From an uncultured Bacilli bacterium (GTDB taxonomy: Bacteria; Bacillota_I; Bacilli_A; RF39; UBA660), in the NCBI GenBank assembly GCA_934141535.1, contig CAKPCH010000004.1, forward strand, positions 87,208-151,207: a DNA stretch of 64,000 nucleotides, written 5' to 3'. Made by a program: the position numbers and the translations under genes. The notes under the pieces are model-generated. The model did no database searches. It was not told the DNA's origin and was given only the letters and a program-made list of their open reading frames with translations. Shown here piece after piece: positions 17,917 through 26,041 of the stretch (within the stretch, counting starts at the first letter, position 1; every line of letters begins with the position of its first letter).

Positions 17917-18366
17917 CTATTTTAAATCAGAATTTAATAATCTTTGATTTAATTCCCAAAGTGCAGTTTTATTACTATCAAATTCTAATTTCCTACATGC
18001 TTCATCAAATGGAAGCCATTCATAACAATTGTGTTCACTAGATAATTTAATACTACTATTTTTTGTAAATACTCCAAATGAATATTCTGTAACAACGTAC
18101 ACGTCATTTCCCCAAGTGAATTTTCCTGTTATATTAATAACAGGTATTGAGCAAACAGATGATAGTTGAAAAATATTATTTGCCTCTATATTTGTTTCTT
18201 CAAAAACTTCTCTTTTTACTGTTTCAATCAAGGTTTCTTCATCTTCCACTCCACCTGATATAGCCTGCCATATTTGCTTTTTTTTTCTATAAAATACACA
18301 ATATTCATATTCGTCTTTCTTGTTTTTTCTATATAAGAATATTAATACTTGTTTTGGCTTTCTCAT
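17917..18366 (-). CDS. Nudix hydrolase (second paralogue)
   Basis: 149 aa. The Nudix box GGVEDEETLIETVKREVFEETN has all catalytic Glu residues. It is clearly paralogous to 13722-14177 along the whole length: KPKQVL opening, WQAISGGVED, VVTEYSFGV, the S(E)EH segment and the ALWELNQRLL end. It lies between the radical SAM gene (one base gap) and the P-loop kinase. Keeping two diverged copies in one operon suggests distinct substrates or a heterodimer. Confidence 0.9.
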   Translation of the reverse strand: MRKPKQVLIFLYRKNKKDEYEYCVFYRKKKQIWQAISGGVEDEETLIETVKREVFEETNIEANNIFQLSSVCSIPVINITGKFTWGNDVYVVTEYSFGVFTKNSSIKLSSEHNCYEWLPFDEACRKLEFDSNKTALWELNQRLLNSDLK

Positions 18367-18367
18367 G

Positions 18368-19564
18368 TTATTTTTTCTCCTTTATTTCATTTATGCTTTT
18401 TATTAATGATTCTATCCCACCTTCATTATATATTTCATAGGCAATTTCTAATAATCTGTTTGCTCTATTTTTAAATGGATCACATACTGATGGACAAATG
18501 TCTGGAATTTTATCATCAATTTTATTTTCTAAAATTTTCCCCCAAATTTCACTAAAACTTTGTTTAATCGTCGAACCATAATTATATCCGTTTTTCTTTG
18601 GATGATAATTACATAAATAAACTTTGCCATCGGATGAAATGTTACCTATTAGATAATGGACAAAACACTTATTAAATTTTCTGATTTTGTCATCATCACT
18701 CATAACATTATGAATTTCAACTACTGAAAAGAATTCATCACATAATTCTTTTTTTACTTGTTTAATTTGTTCACTTGCAATATTTTTTTCTTCATCGTTC
18801 ATGACAAGTAAAGATGCAATATCTGTTTTGAATCGCAAATAGTGAACACCTATTCTTTTCAGTTTTTTAGCTAGCCCATAAATCTGGTCATAATTATATT
18901 GGTTAATAACATAACCTACGTTAATATCTATATTGCTATTATTTTTTTTCTTTGATTCATATAAATCCTCTATATTTTTTAATATAGTTTCAAAGCTATT
19001 AGTGTTGCTACCATTACATTTTAATTTATTATATGTTTCATGATTTCCAGCATCTATACTTATTAATATATATCCCAGTTTTAATAATGTCTCATGCATT
19101 TTTTTATCAATAAGAATACCATTTGTAAATAAGCCAACACGAATATTATGTTTTGACAATTCTTCTATAGCATACAAAACAGAATCTTTTGCAATTAAAG
19201 GTTCTCCTGTTATTCCTGAAAAAGTAACATTTTCAACTCTGTATTCCTTATTACAATTATTTTTGTAATCATAACCCATTTTTTTGTAAGTTATAATATC
19301 ATTTACTATCTTAATCATGTTTTTTTTCTTAACCAAGGCATTATCTAGTAATGTCTCTTTATTTTCTTTAGAGGAAACATATCCACCTATACACCATTTA
19401 CAGTTTAAATTACAGATACTAGATGTGTGAATTAATATTTCATACGGTGGTAAAATTTCACCATTAAAAATATTTAAAATGCGAGAAAAATGTCTATCCA
19501 ACATTTCCATCTCATTAAATCTGCCAGGTAAATCATCTCTATAAACTTCTCTTAATTTATTCAT
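18368..19564 (-). CDS. Radical SAM protein with SPASM-like C-terminal cysteines
   Basis: 398 aa from the ATG at 19564 (GGAGTGTTAATA upstream). The [4Fe-4S]/SAM motif is CNLNCKWC at residues 51-58. A GITGEPL segment matches the GGEP motif position. The C-terminal part has CFVHYLIGN, DGKVYLCNYHP and CPSVCDPF, a likely auxiliary cluster site of SPASM/twitch type. Such enzymes modify peptides or perform sugar and alcohol radical oxidations. It is the first gene of the nine-gene operon, just downstream of the promoter at 19596-19623. No precursor peptide gene was found, so a small-molecule substrate is as likely as a peptide. Confidence 0.88.
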   Translation of the reverse strand: MNKLREVYRDDLPGRFNEMEMLDRHFSRILNIFNGEILPPYEILIHTSSICNLNCKWCIGGYVSSKENKETLLDNALVKKKNMIKIVNDIITYKKMGYDYKNNCNKEYRVENVTFSGITGEPLIAKDSVLYAIEELSKHNIRVGLFTNGILIDKKMHETLLKLGYILISIDAGNHETYNKLKCNGSNTNSFETILKNIEDLYESKKKNNSNIDINVGYVINQYNYDQIYGLAKKLKRIGVHYLRFKTDIASLLVMNDEEKNIASEQIKQVKKELCDEFFSVVEIHNVMSDDDKIRKFNKCFVHYLIGNISSDGKVYLCNYHPKKNGYNYGSTIKQSFSEIWGKILENKIDDKIPDICPSVCDPFKNRANRLLEIAYEIYNEGGIESLIKSINEIKEKK

Positions 19565-19595
19565 TATTAACACTCCATAAATCACTTATATGTAT

Positions 19596-19623
19596 ATATT
19601 ACCATTTTTCAAAAAAAAGTCAA
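19596..19623 (-). promoter_or_regulatory. Promoter of the nine-gene radical SAM operon
   Basis: -35 TTGACT (19618-19623), 16-base spacer, -10 TAATAT (19596-19601) with TGG just before it. It gives a short leader before the ATG at 19564. Confidence 0.7.
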
Positions 19624-19738
19624 TTGTTGTAAGGCAATCGTGTAAAAAATAATAAATAAATCTACTTAACAATTAACTATCATAGTATTATTTTAAAAAT
19701 AAGTCATTCTATTCTCAAAAAATCTAACGCATTTTTTA

Positions 19739-19969
19739 TTAATAAACAATATTTACTAATATTACATCTTCACCTATTTTTTCTATTTGTTCCCATTTAA
19801 CTACCATTTCTTTTTTATTTGTAAAATAAGAAAGTAAAAATCTATGTTTTTCTACTATTAATCCTGTTGTTTTACCATTATCATCTATACTCATATCTAT
19901 TATATTGCCTATATTTTTCCCATCTAATAAGTTTATTACTGTTTTATTTTGTAAATCAGACATGCGCAT
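19739..19969 (-). CDS. ylmC: YlmC/YmxH-family sporulation-associated PRC-barrel protein
   Basis: 76 aa, starting MRMSDLQNKTVINL after GGTGATTTAAT. PRC-barrel fold with the D(L)QNK opening, GKNIGNIIDM and KWEQIEKIGEDVI. The family is found in endospore formers, usually next to sigG/sigE, as here (sigG at 20926-21702). Its molecular role is not established. Confidence 0.88.
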   Translation of the reverse strand: MRMSDLQNKTVINLLDGKNIGNIIDMSIDDNGKTTGLIVEKHRFLLSYFTNKKEMVVKWEQIEKIGEDVILVNIVY

Positions 19970-19993
19970 ATTAAATCACCAGTATATTATATG

Positions 19994-20020
19994 AAAAAAA
20001 TAGGCATATGTAGCCTATTT
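19994..20020 (-). terminator. Terminator of the lipid kinase gene
   Basis: aaataggc (19998-20005) / gcctattt (20013-20020), then a T run on the coding strand reading leftward. It overlaps the stop codon at 20015. Confidence 0.8.
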
Positions 20021-20887
20021 AATTAATTTTTTTGTTTTTAATACATCTATTACTTTTATATTATCTTCTCTATTTAAAGTTATTGCTCCATTTATTAAAG
20101 ATATGTTAAAGTTATTTCCGGTAATTATTTCTCCATCTATATTGCAGCACAATTTATTATTTGAAGATATATGTATATTATTATCTTTATATACTTGAAA
20201 TTCTTTTCTACCTACATGACGAACTTTAACTAATTTACTTAATAGATATAATAATCTAATTTTACTAACACTATCTACTTCACATATATCAAACATACCA
20301 TCATTTAAATTATAGTTAGGATATATGTTAAATCCTCCACCATAATATCCACCATTACAAATAGTTAAAATAGTTACTTTTTTATTAACTCCATTAATAT
20401 TTAAATTTATTGGTTTAAATGTTAAAAAACTACTTAATAGTGCTTTTGTATATATTTTACTATTATCTAGATTTGTACTTTTTAATTCTTCTGCTTTAGC
20501 AGCTGTTATAGCATCTATTCCAAAAGAAGCTATATTAATAAAATATCTATCGTTAACTTTACCTAAATCTATTTTATTATTGTCAATGTTTTTTAAACTC
20601 TTATAGAAATCATTACCACTTCCTACAGGTATAACATCTAGTTTAGCACTCCCACCTACTAATCCAGTAACTACTTCATTTAAAGTACCATCTCCACCTA
20701 CACTATATATAATTGTATTTGGCATGTTTTTATATCTTGAAGTTAAGGTAATTGCTTCTTTTTCTTTACTTGTATATATAACTTTATAATTAATTTTTTT
20801 CTCTTTACAATAAGATTCAATAATTTTACCTGCTTCAAGTCCTTTAGAATCCCCTGATGTAGGATTTACTATAAATATATAATTCAT
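20015..20887 (-). CDS. Diacylglycerol/lipid kinase (YegS/DgkB family)
   Basis: 290 aa. The DAG-kinase catalytic motifs are YSVGGDGTLNEVV (about 62-74) and PVGSGNDFYKSL. The C-terminal beta-sandwich has FDICEVDSVSK and NIDGEII. Gram-positive DgkB recycles diacylglycerol left over from lipoteichoic acid synthesis back to phosphatidic acid, which would fit the glycolipid glycosyltransferase at 10454-11458. The choice between DgkB and another YegS-like lipid kinase is by overall resemblance only. Confidence 0.88.
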   Translation of the reverse strand: MNYIFIVNPTSGDSKGLEAGKIIESYCKEKKINYKVIYTSKEKEAITLTSRYKNMPNTIIYSVGGDGTLNEVVTGLVGGSAKLDVIPVGSGNDFYKSLKNIDNNKIDLGKVNDRYFINIASFGIDAITAAKAEELKSTNLDNSKIYTKALLSSFLTFKPINLNINGVNKKVTILTICNGGYYGGGFNIYPNYNLNDGMFDICEVDSVSKIRLLYLLSKLVKVRHVGRKEFQVYKDNNIHISSNNKLCCNIDGEIITGNNFNISLINGAITLNREDNIKVIDVLKTKKLIK

Positions 20888-20925
20888 GAAATCACCAAGA
20901 AATATTATATCATAAATTTAATAAA

Positions 20926-21702
20926 CTAACTAATTTTATTTTTAATATTTTTTAAAGCACTCTTCTCTAATCTTGAAATTTGTGCTTGAGATATACCTAT
21001 TTCACTTGCTAATTCCATTTGTGTTTTACCTGTTATATAACGTTCTTTAATTATATATTTTTCTTTTGTATTTAATGTTCTTATTGCTTCTTTGAGTGCT
21101 ACACTATCATCTATATTTTTCATTTCATTTTTCTTATCTTCTAATTGATCTTCTAAATATATAGTATCTCCACCATCATTATATAATGGTTCAAATAAAC
21201 TTACTGTATCTTTCATACTATCTAGTGCATTACTAACTTCATATTCTGTTAAATTAAGAGCTTTAGATATTTCACCTATACTTGGTTCTTTATTATATTT
21301 ATTAGTTAATTCTTCTTTTTTTAATAAAGCATGGTATGCTATATCTTTAATAGAACGTGCTACACGTATACTATTATTATCTCTTAAATATCTTTTAACC
21401 TCTCCTAATATCATAGGTACTGCATATGTACTAAATTTAACATCAAATTTAAGATCAAAATTATCTATAGCTTTAATTAGCCCTATACAACCTACTTGAA
21501 ATAAATCATCCATATTATCTATTCTATTATTATATTTTTTTAATAAACTTAATACTAATTTAAGATTACCATTTACTAAATCTTCTTTAGCAAACATATC
21601 TCCTTCTTTATATCTTTTAAATAATTCTACCATCTCACTATTATCTAAAACTTTTAAATTCGCAGTATTCACGCCACATATTTCTACTTTATGACGTGCC
21701 AT
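20926..21702 (-). CDS. sigG: RNA polymerase sigma-G, late forespore sigma factor
   Basis: 258 aa. The N-terminus KVEICGVNT..LKVL is the signature that separates SigG from other sporulation sigmas. Region 2 has DLFQVGCIGLIKAIDNFD and KFSTYAVPMILGEVKRYLRDN. A YNDGGDTIYLEDQ segment follows, and region 4 has the helix-turn-helix GKTQMELASEIGISQAQISRLEKSA. SigG drives SASP genes (4307-4510 and 4723-4929 are likely targets) and germination genes. Presence of an intact sigG shows the organism keeps a sporulation programme. Confidence 0.97.
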   Translation of the reverse strand: MARHKVEICGVNTANLKVLDNSEMVELFKRYKEGDMFAKEDLVNGNLKLVLSLLKKYNNRIDNMDDLFQVGCIGLIKAIDNFDLKFDVKFSTYAVPMILGEVKRYLRDNNSIRVARSIKDIAYHALLKKEELTNKYNKEPSIGEISKALNLTEYEVSNALDSMKDTVSLFEPLYNDGGDTIYLEDQLEDKKNEMKNIDDSVALKEAIRTLNTKEKYIIKERYITGKTQMELASEIGISQAQISRLEKSALKNIKNKIS

Positions 21703-21788
21703 AATATCTCCTTTCTAAGATATATTGGACATTTTATAAATTTCTAAACACTTTTTATAAATTAATTACGAATATTTAAAGTTTATAG

Positions 21789-21794
21789 TATAAT
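21789..21794 (+). promoter_or_regulatory. -10 element of a plus-strand promoter
   Basis: TATAAT on the plus strand between two minus-strand genes; the -35 (TTACGA, 21766-21771, 17-base spacer) is weak. It would start a transcript at about 21801. Confidence 0.45.
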
Positions 21795-21800
21795 TAATAA

Positions 21801-21896
21801 GGATATATTTGATTTTGGTGGATCAAACGCAATCCCTTAAGGGTATGCATCTGAAATCAACAGTTGTTGAAATCAGATGCTTTTGTTATTTTAGGA
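21801..21896 (+). ncRNA. Candidate small RNA of unknown class
   Basis: About 95 bases, GC-richer than the surroundings and on the opposite strand to both neighbours. Predicted elements in order: ggat...atcc (ggatcaaacgcaatcc), the palindrome cccttaaggg, and a long terminal hairpin with arms gcatctga/tcagatgc and inner arms tcaac/gttga, followed by ttttgttatttt. It does not match any riboswitch or housekeeping RNA I know. Sense-strand genes are absent downstream, so it would be trans-acting or a short peptide RNA; the latter is unlikely because there is no ORF. Confidence 0.45.
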
Positions 21897-21912
21897 GTAA
21901 AATAAAACAAAC

Positions 21913-21943
21913 AAAAAAAGATTGAGTTTTTCAATCTTTTTTT
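21913..21943 (-). terminator. Terminator of fhs (bidirectional appearance)
   Basis: aaagattga / tcaatcttt with A and T runs on either side, directly after the fhs stop. Confidence 0.85.
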
Positions 21944-23585
21944 AAAATAAACCTTTTATTTTTCCTTTAGAATCTATATCCATATTTAGATAAGCACTAT
22001 TTTTACCTAAACCTGGCATTGTCATAATATTACCCATTAATACAATAATAAATCCAGCACCACTACTTATTTTAACATCAGTAACAGTCATATCAAAATC
22101 AACAGGTGCGCCTAATTTCTTAGCATCATCAGTAAATGAATATTGCGTTTTAGCTATACAAATAGGTAAATTACCCATTCCCATGCTTTCAAATTTTTTA
22201 ATTTTTTCCATAACGCCTTCACTTATTACTACATTGTTTGCTCTATATATTTCATGTGCGATAGTATTAATCTTATTTACTATTGTATCGTTAAAATCAT
22301 AAAGAGGTTTAAAATCAATATCTCTATTACATATTTCTACTATTTTTTGTGCTAAAGCAATAGCGCCCTCTCCACCATCTTTAAATGATGTTGAAATTTC
22401 TATTGGATAGCCCATATCCTTAACAAAACTTTTTACATATTCAATTTCACTAACTTTATCATAATCAAATTTATTTAAACATACTATTATATTTTTTGTA
22501 TATTTACTCATGTTTTCAATATGTCTTTGTAGGTTAACAATACCTCTTTTTAATGCCTCTAAGTTTTCTATATTTATATTTGTTTTATCTACTCCACCAT
22601 TATATTTTAAACTTCTTACTGTAGCATTTATAACTACACAATTTGGTTTTATATCTGCTACTTGACATTTTATATCTAAAAATTTTTCTGCTCCTAAATC
22701 AGCACCAAATCCAGCTTCTGTAACTACATAATCAGCAAGTTTTAAGCCTAATTTAGTTGCTATAATAGAATTACAACCATGAGCTATATTAGCAAAAGGT
22801 CCTCCATGTATTATTGCTGGATTATTTTCTAGTGTTTGAACTAAATTAGGTTTTATTGCATCTTTAAGCAATAAACTAACAGCACCCACACAATTTAAAT
22901 CTTTAGCATATATAGGTTCATCATTCATATTATACCCTATTAAAATATTACCTATTCTAAGTTTTAAATCATCTATGTCTTTTGCCATACAAAGTATAGC
23001 CATTATTTCACTAGCAACCGTTATATTGTAATGATCTTCTCTAATTAATCCTTTATTATCATATTTAATATCTACATTACGTAAAGCTCTATCATTTAAA
23101 TCTACACATCTATTAAATACAACTTTTTTTATTCCTAATTCATTTCCTTGATATATATGATTATCTATAATAGCACATAATAAATTATTAGCAGACTCTA
23201 TTGCATGAATATCACCAGTAAAATGTAAATTAATATCTTCCATAGGTACTACTTGAGAATATCCTCCACCAGCAGCACCCCCTTTTATACCAAAAACAGG
23301 TCCTAAAGAAGGTTCCCTTAATACAACTAAACTATTTTTATTTAATTTTCTTAAAGCATCATTTATACCTATACTCATAGTTGTTTTTCCTTCACCAAAT
23401 GGTGTTGGATTTATACTTGTTACTAAAATTAATTTACCATGATTATTAGTATTTATATTTAAGGAATTAATTTTTGCTTTATATTTTCCATATAATTCTA
23501 AATCTTCTTCACCTATATTTAATTTACGCGCGATATCTTCTATTCTTTCCATTCTACAATTATTACTTATTTCTATATCTGTCAT
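21942..23585 (-). CDS. fhs: Formate--tetrahydrofolate ligase
   Basis: 547 aa, full length for the family. Makes 10-formyl-THF from formate, THF and ATP, feeding purine and formyl-Met-tRNA synthesis. Motifs: ATP-binding PTPFGEGKTTMSIG (about 60-73), EPSLGPVFGIKGGAAGGG and the FNRFVDLNDR-like FNRCVDLNDRALR region. The start follows GAGGTGAAAAC. Single-gene transcript between sigG and ftsZ with its own terminator. Confidence 0.97.
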   Translation of the reverse strand: MTDIEISNNCRMERIEDIARKLNIGEEDLELYGKYKAKINSLNINTNNHGKLILVTSINPTPFGEGKTTMSIGINDALRKLNKNSLVVLREPSLGPVFGIKGGAAGGGYSQVVPMEDINLHFTGDIHAIESANNLLCAIIDNHIYQGNELGIKKVVFNRCVDLNDRALRNVDIKYDNKGLIREDHYNITVASEIMAILCMAKDIDDLKLRIGNILIGYNMNDEPIYAKDLNCVGAVSLLLKDAIKPNLVQTLENNPAIIHGGPFANIAHGCNSIIATKLGLKLADYVVTEAGFGADLGAEKFLDIKCQVADIKPNCVVINATVRSLKYNGGVDKTNINIENLEALKRGIVNLQRHIENMSKYTKNIIVCLNKFDYDKVSEIEYVKSFVKDMGYPIEISTSFKDGGEGAIALAQKIVEICNRDIDFKPLYDFNDTIVNKINTIAHEIYRANNVVISEGVMEKIKKFESMGMGNLPICIAKTQYSFTDDAKKLGAPVDFDMTVTDVKISSGAGFIIVLMGNIMTMPGLGKNSAYLNMDIDSKGKIKGLF

Positions 23586-23617
23586 GTTTTCACCTCTATT
23601 TAATTATATCATTTTAA

Positions 23618-23650
23618 AGAAAAAATAACAAAACAAATTGTTATTTTTTT
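23618..23650 (-). terminator. Terminator of ftsZ
   Basis: aaaaataaca (23621-23630) / tgttattttt (23639-23648) with a T run on the coding strand. Confidence 0.75.
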
Positions 23651-24719
23651 AAAAACCACTTCTTCTTCTTAAGAATGAAGGAATTATATCATCTGGATCT
23701 TCTGAAATATCAGTATAAGAAGGACTATCAGATTGTTTATCTAATTTTATAGTTTTATCTTCATTTTTCTTTTCATCTTCAAATCCAGTAGCTATTACTG
23801 TAACAATAATCTCATCATTTAAATTTTCATTAATAACAGCACCAAATATTGTATTCATATCTGTTTTAGCACTATTTCTAATTACTTCAGCAGCTTCTTC
23901 TACTTCAAATAAAGTTAAGTTATTTCCACCTGTTACATTTATAATAGCATCTGTAGCACCATCTATACTAGTTTCAAGTAATGGACTTGATATTGCTTGT
24001 TCAGCAGCTTCAGTAGCTCTATTTTCTCCAACTCCAATACCAATACCAATAAGTGCTTTACCACGTTTTTCCATAACTGTTCTAACATCTGCAAAGTCCA
24101 AATTTATTAAACCTGCTACAGCTATTAAATCTGATATTGATTGAACACCACGTCTAAGTACATTATCTACTTCTTTAAATGATTCTAAAAGTGGTGTAGA
24201 TTTATCTATTATTTCTCTTAATTTATCATTAGGTATTACTATTAATGTATCAACATTTTTCTTTAACTCTTCAAGACCAGCAACTGCTTGATCCATTCTT
24301 TTCTTACCTTCAAATGAAAATGGTTTAGTAACTATACCAACTGTTAAAGCACCAAGTTCTTGTGCGATATTTGCGATTACTGGAGCAGCTCCTGTTCCAG
24401 TTCCTCCACCCATTCCACAAGTAACAAATACCATATCAGCACCTGATAATGCTTCTTCTAATTCTTTCTTACTTTCAAGTGCTGCCTCTCTACCAATTTC
24501 AGGTTTAGCACCAGCACCTCTTCCTCCAGTAAGATTTTCTCCTATTTGTATTTTTGTTGGAGCTTTAGAACAATTTAATACTTGCAAATCAGTATTAGCA
24601 ACTATAAACTCAACACCTTTTACTCCTGATTCAATCATTCTATTAACAGCGTTATTACCACCGCCACCAACACCTATTACTTTTATTTTAGCTACTTGAT
24701 CCATTTCTAATCCAAACAT
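23649..24719 (-). CDS. ftsZ: Cell division GTPase FtsZ
   Basis: 356 aa. Tubulin homologue that forms the division ring. N-terminal GVGGGGNNAVNRM, the tubulin signature GMGGGTGTGAAPVIA (about 104-118) and the T7 loop region NLDFADVRT are all intact. A charged linker leads to the C-terminal tail DDIIPSFLRRRSGF, the docking peptide for FtsA and other partners. It follows ftsA by 11 bases and ends the division operon. Confidence 0.98.
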   Translation of the reverse strand: MFGLEMDQVAKIKVIGVGGGGNNAVNRMIESGVKGVEFIVANTDLQVLNCSKAPTKIQIGENLTGGRGAGAKPEIGREAALESKKELEEALSGADMVFVTCGMGGGTGTGAAPVIANIAQELGALTVGIVTKPFSFEGKKRMDQAVAGLEELKKNVDTLIVIPNDKLREIIDKSTPLLESFKEVDNVLRRGVQSISDLIAVAGLINLDFADVRTVMEKRGKALIGIGIGVGENRATEAAEQAISSPLLETSIDGATDAIINVTGGNNLTLFEVEEAAEVIRNSAKTDMNTIFGAVINENLNDEIIVTVIATGFEDEKKNEDKTIKLDKQSDSPSYTDISEDPDDIIPSFLRRRSGF

Positions 24720-24730
24720 ATTATCCTCCT

Positions 24731-25978
24731 CTATTCGCTAAAGAAAAATCCAAAAATTTTTCCTAGCATTGAATCTGATGTATTTAATTTTTTAGATGTA
24801 ACAGAAGTAATTTGGTACATCTCGTTATCACTTATCATACTATAATCTTTATTTTTTAATTTTAACTTACTTATAAAATAAACTATATTCCCAATACACG
24901 CAGAATATCTATTATCTCTAATACCAAGCATTTTTATGTTACCTATATTGGCATTTTCACCAAATACATCTTTGACATTATACTCAATACCAGACATATT
25001 GCTTGTACCCCCTGTAATTATAATATAATCTATTTTTCTACTTGTCAATAGGTTAATCTCTTTTTTAGCCTCATTTAGTATTTCATTTATTCTTTCCATA
25101 ACTACTTCTGATATTTCAAACTGATTTATCTTTAGATGAGGATCATTAACACTTTTAACCTCAACTATATCATTAACACTCGCATATTTCTTATGAGAGA
25201 GTGCAAATTTATGTTTCAACATATGGGCTGTTGGAATATCTAGTTTATACACATAAGATATGTCATTATCTATATTTTTACCACCCATATATATTAAACT
25301 ACTCTTAACTAAAACACTCTTATTATAAAGAGATACTTCAGTAATATCTTCTCCTATATTTACAATAGCACCCACTTTATCAGCAAAGTTTTTATTATTA
25401 AATGAATATAAATCACCTATACTATTTAATGATATATCAACTACTTCAATTCCAATATTTTCTAATAATCCTATAACAGAATATACATTTTTCTTAGGAG
25501 TTGTAACAAGAACTGCTCTACATCCCAATGTAGTACAAGCAGTACCAATAGGATTTTTAATAAAAGCTTTATCATCTGTGCTATAGTCTATTGGTAGTAT
25601 AGTAACCATTTCTCTTAACATAGAAGGATTACTCTTAACAGCAATCTCTAATACTTTAATAATATCTTCATTTCTTACAATATTATCTGGGTTATTTATT
25701 TTTAAACTCCCCTTTATAACTTGATATTCTGCATTAAATGAAGGTACTGATGTAACAACTTTTTTTATTTGTATCCCAAGCATATCTTCTACTTCTTTTA
25801 TTGCACCCTTAATAGATTCAGTTGCAAGTTCAACATCTGTTATAAGTCCTTTTTTTATCCCTTTAGATTTAAAAGAAGAAGCTGCAAGTAAATTTAACTT
25901 GTTTTGATACAATTCACATACCACTATTTTTATAGAACTAGAACCAATATCAAGACTAGTATAAATGTGCTTCATCAT
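24731..25978 (-). CDS. ftsA: Cell division protein FtsA
   Basis: 415 aa. Actin-like membrane tether for FtsZ. The phosphate-1 motif is SLDIGSSSIKIVV, the inserted subdomain 1C follows, and the adenosine motif is IIITGGTSNMSGI. The chain ends in the amphipathic helix LGKIFGFFFSE. The start follows GGAGATGAT; either of two adjacent ATGs may be used. Its promoter (26003-26031) lies in the terminator of the preceding gene. Confidence 0.96.
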   Translation of the reverse strand: MMKHIYTSLDIGSSSIKIVVCELYQNKLNLLAASSFKSKGIKKGLITDVELATESIKGAIKEVEDMLGIQIKKVVTSVPSFNAEYQVIKGSLKINNPDNIVRNEDIIKVLEIAVKSNPSMLREMVTILPIDYSTDDKAFIKNPIGTACTTLGCRAVLVTTPKKNVYSVIGLLENIGIEVVDISLNSIGDLYSFNNKNFADKVGAIVNIGEDITEVSLYNKSVLVKSSLIYMGGKNIDNDISYVYKLDIPTAHMLKHKFALSHKKYASVNDIVEVKSVNDPHLKINQFEISEVVMERINEILNEAKKEINLLTSRKIDYIIITGGTSNMSGIEYNVKDVFGENANIGNIKMLGIRDNRYSACIGNIVYFISKLKLKNKDYSMISDNEMYQITSVTSKKLNTSDSMLGKIFGFFFSE

Positions 25979-26002
25979 ATCATCTCCTACAATCTATATA
26001 AT

Positions 26003-26031
26003 ATTATACTATAAAAAGAAAAAAAAGTAAA
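26003..26031 (-). promoter_or_regulatory. Promoter of ftsA-ftsZ
   Basis: -35 TTTACT (26026-26031), 17-base spacer, -10 TATAAT (26003-26008). The -35 overlaps the terminator hairpin of the RNase J-like gene. Confidence 0.6.
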
Positions 26032-26041
26032 AACTTTTTTT
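26017..26041 (-). terminator. Terminator of the RNase J-like gene
   Basis: aaaaaagt (26021-26028) / actttttt (26033-26040) with a T-rich continuation leftward. Confidence 0.6.

Noticed and set aside
21703..21941. THF riboswitch for fhs
   Set aside because: The gap lies downstream of fhs, not in its leader, and has none of the THF riboswitch sequence.
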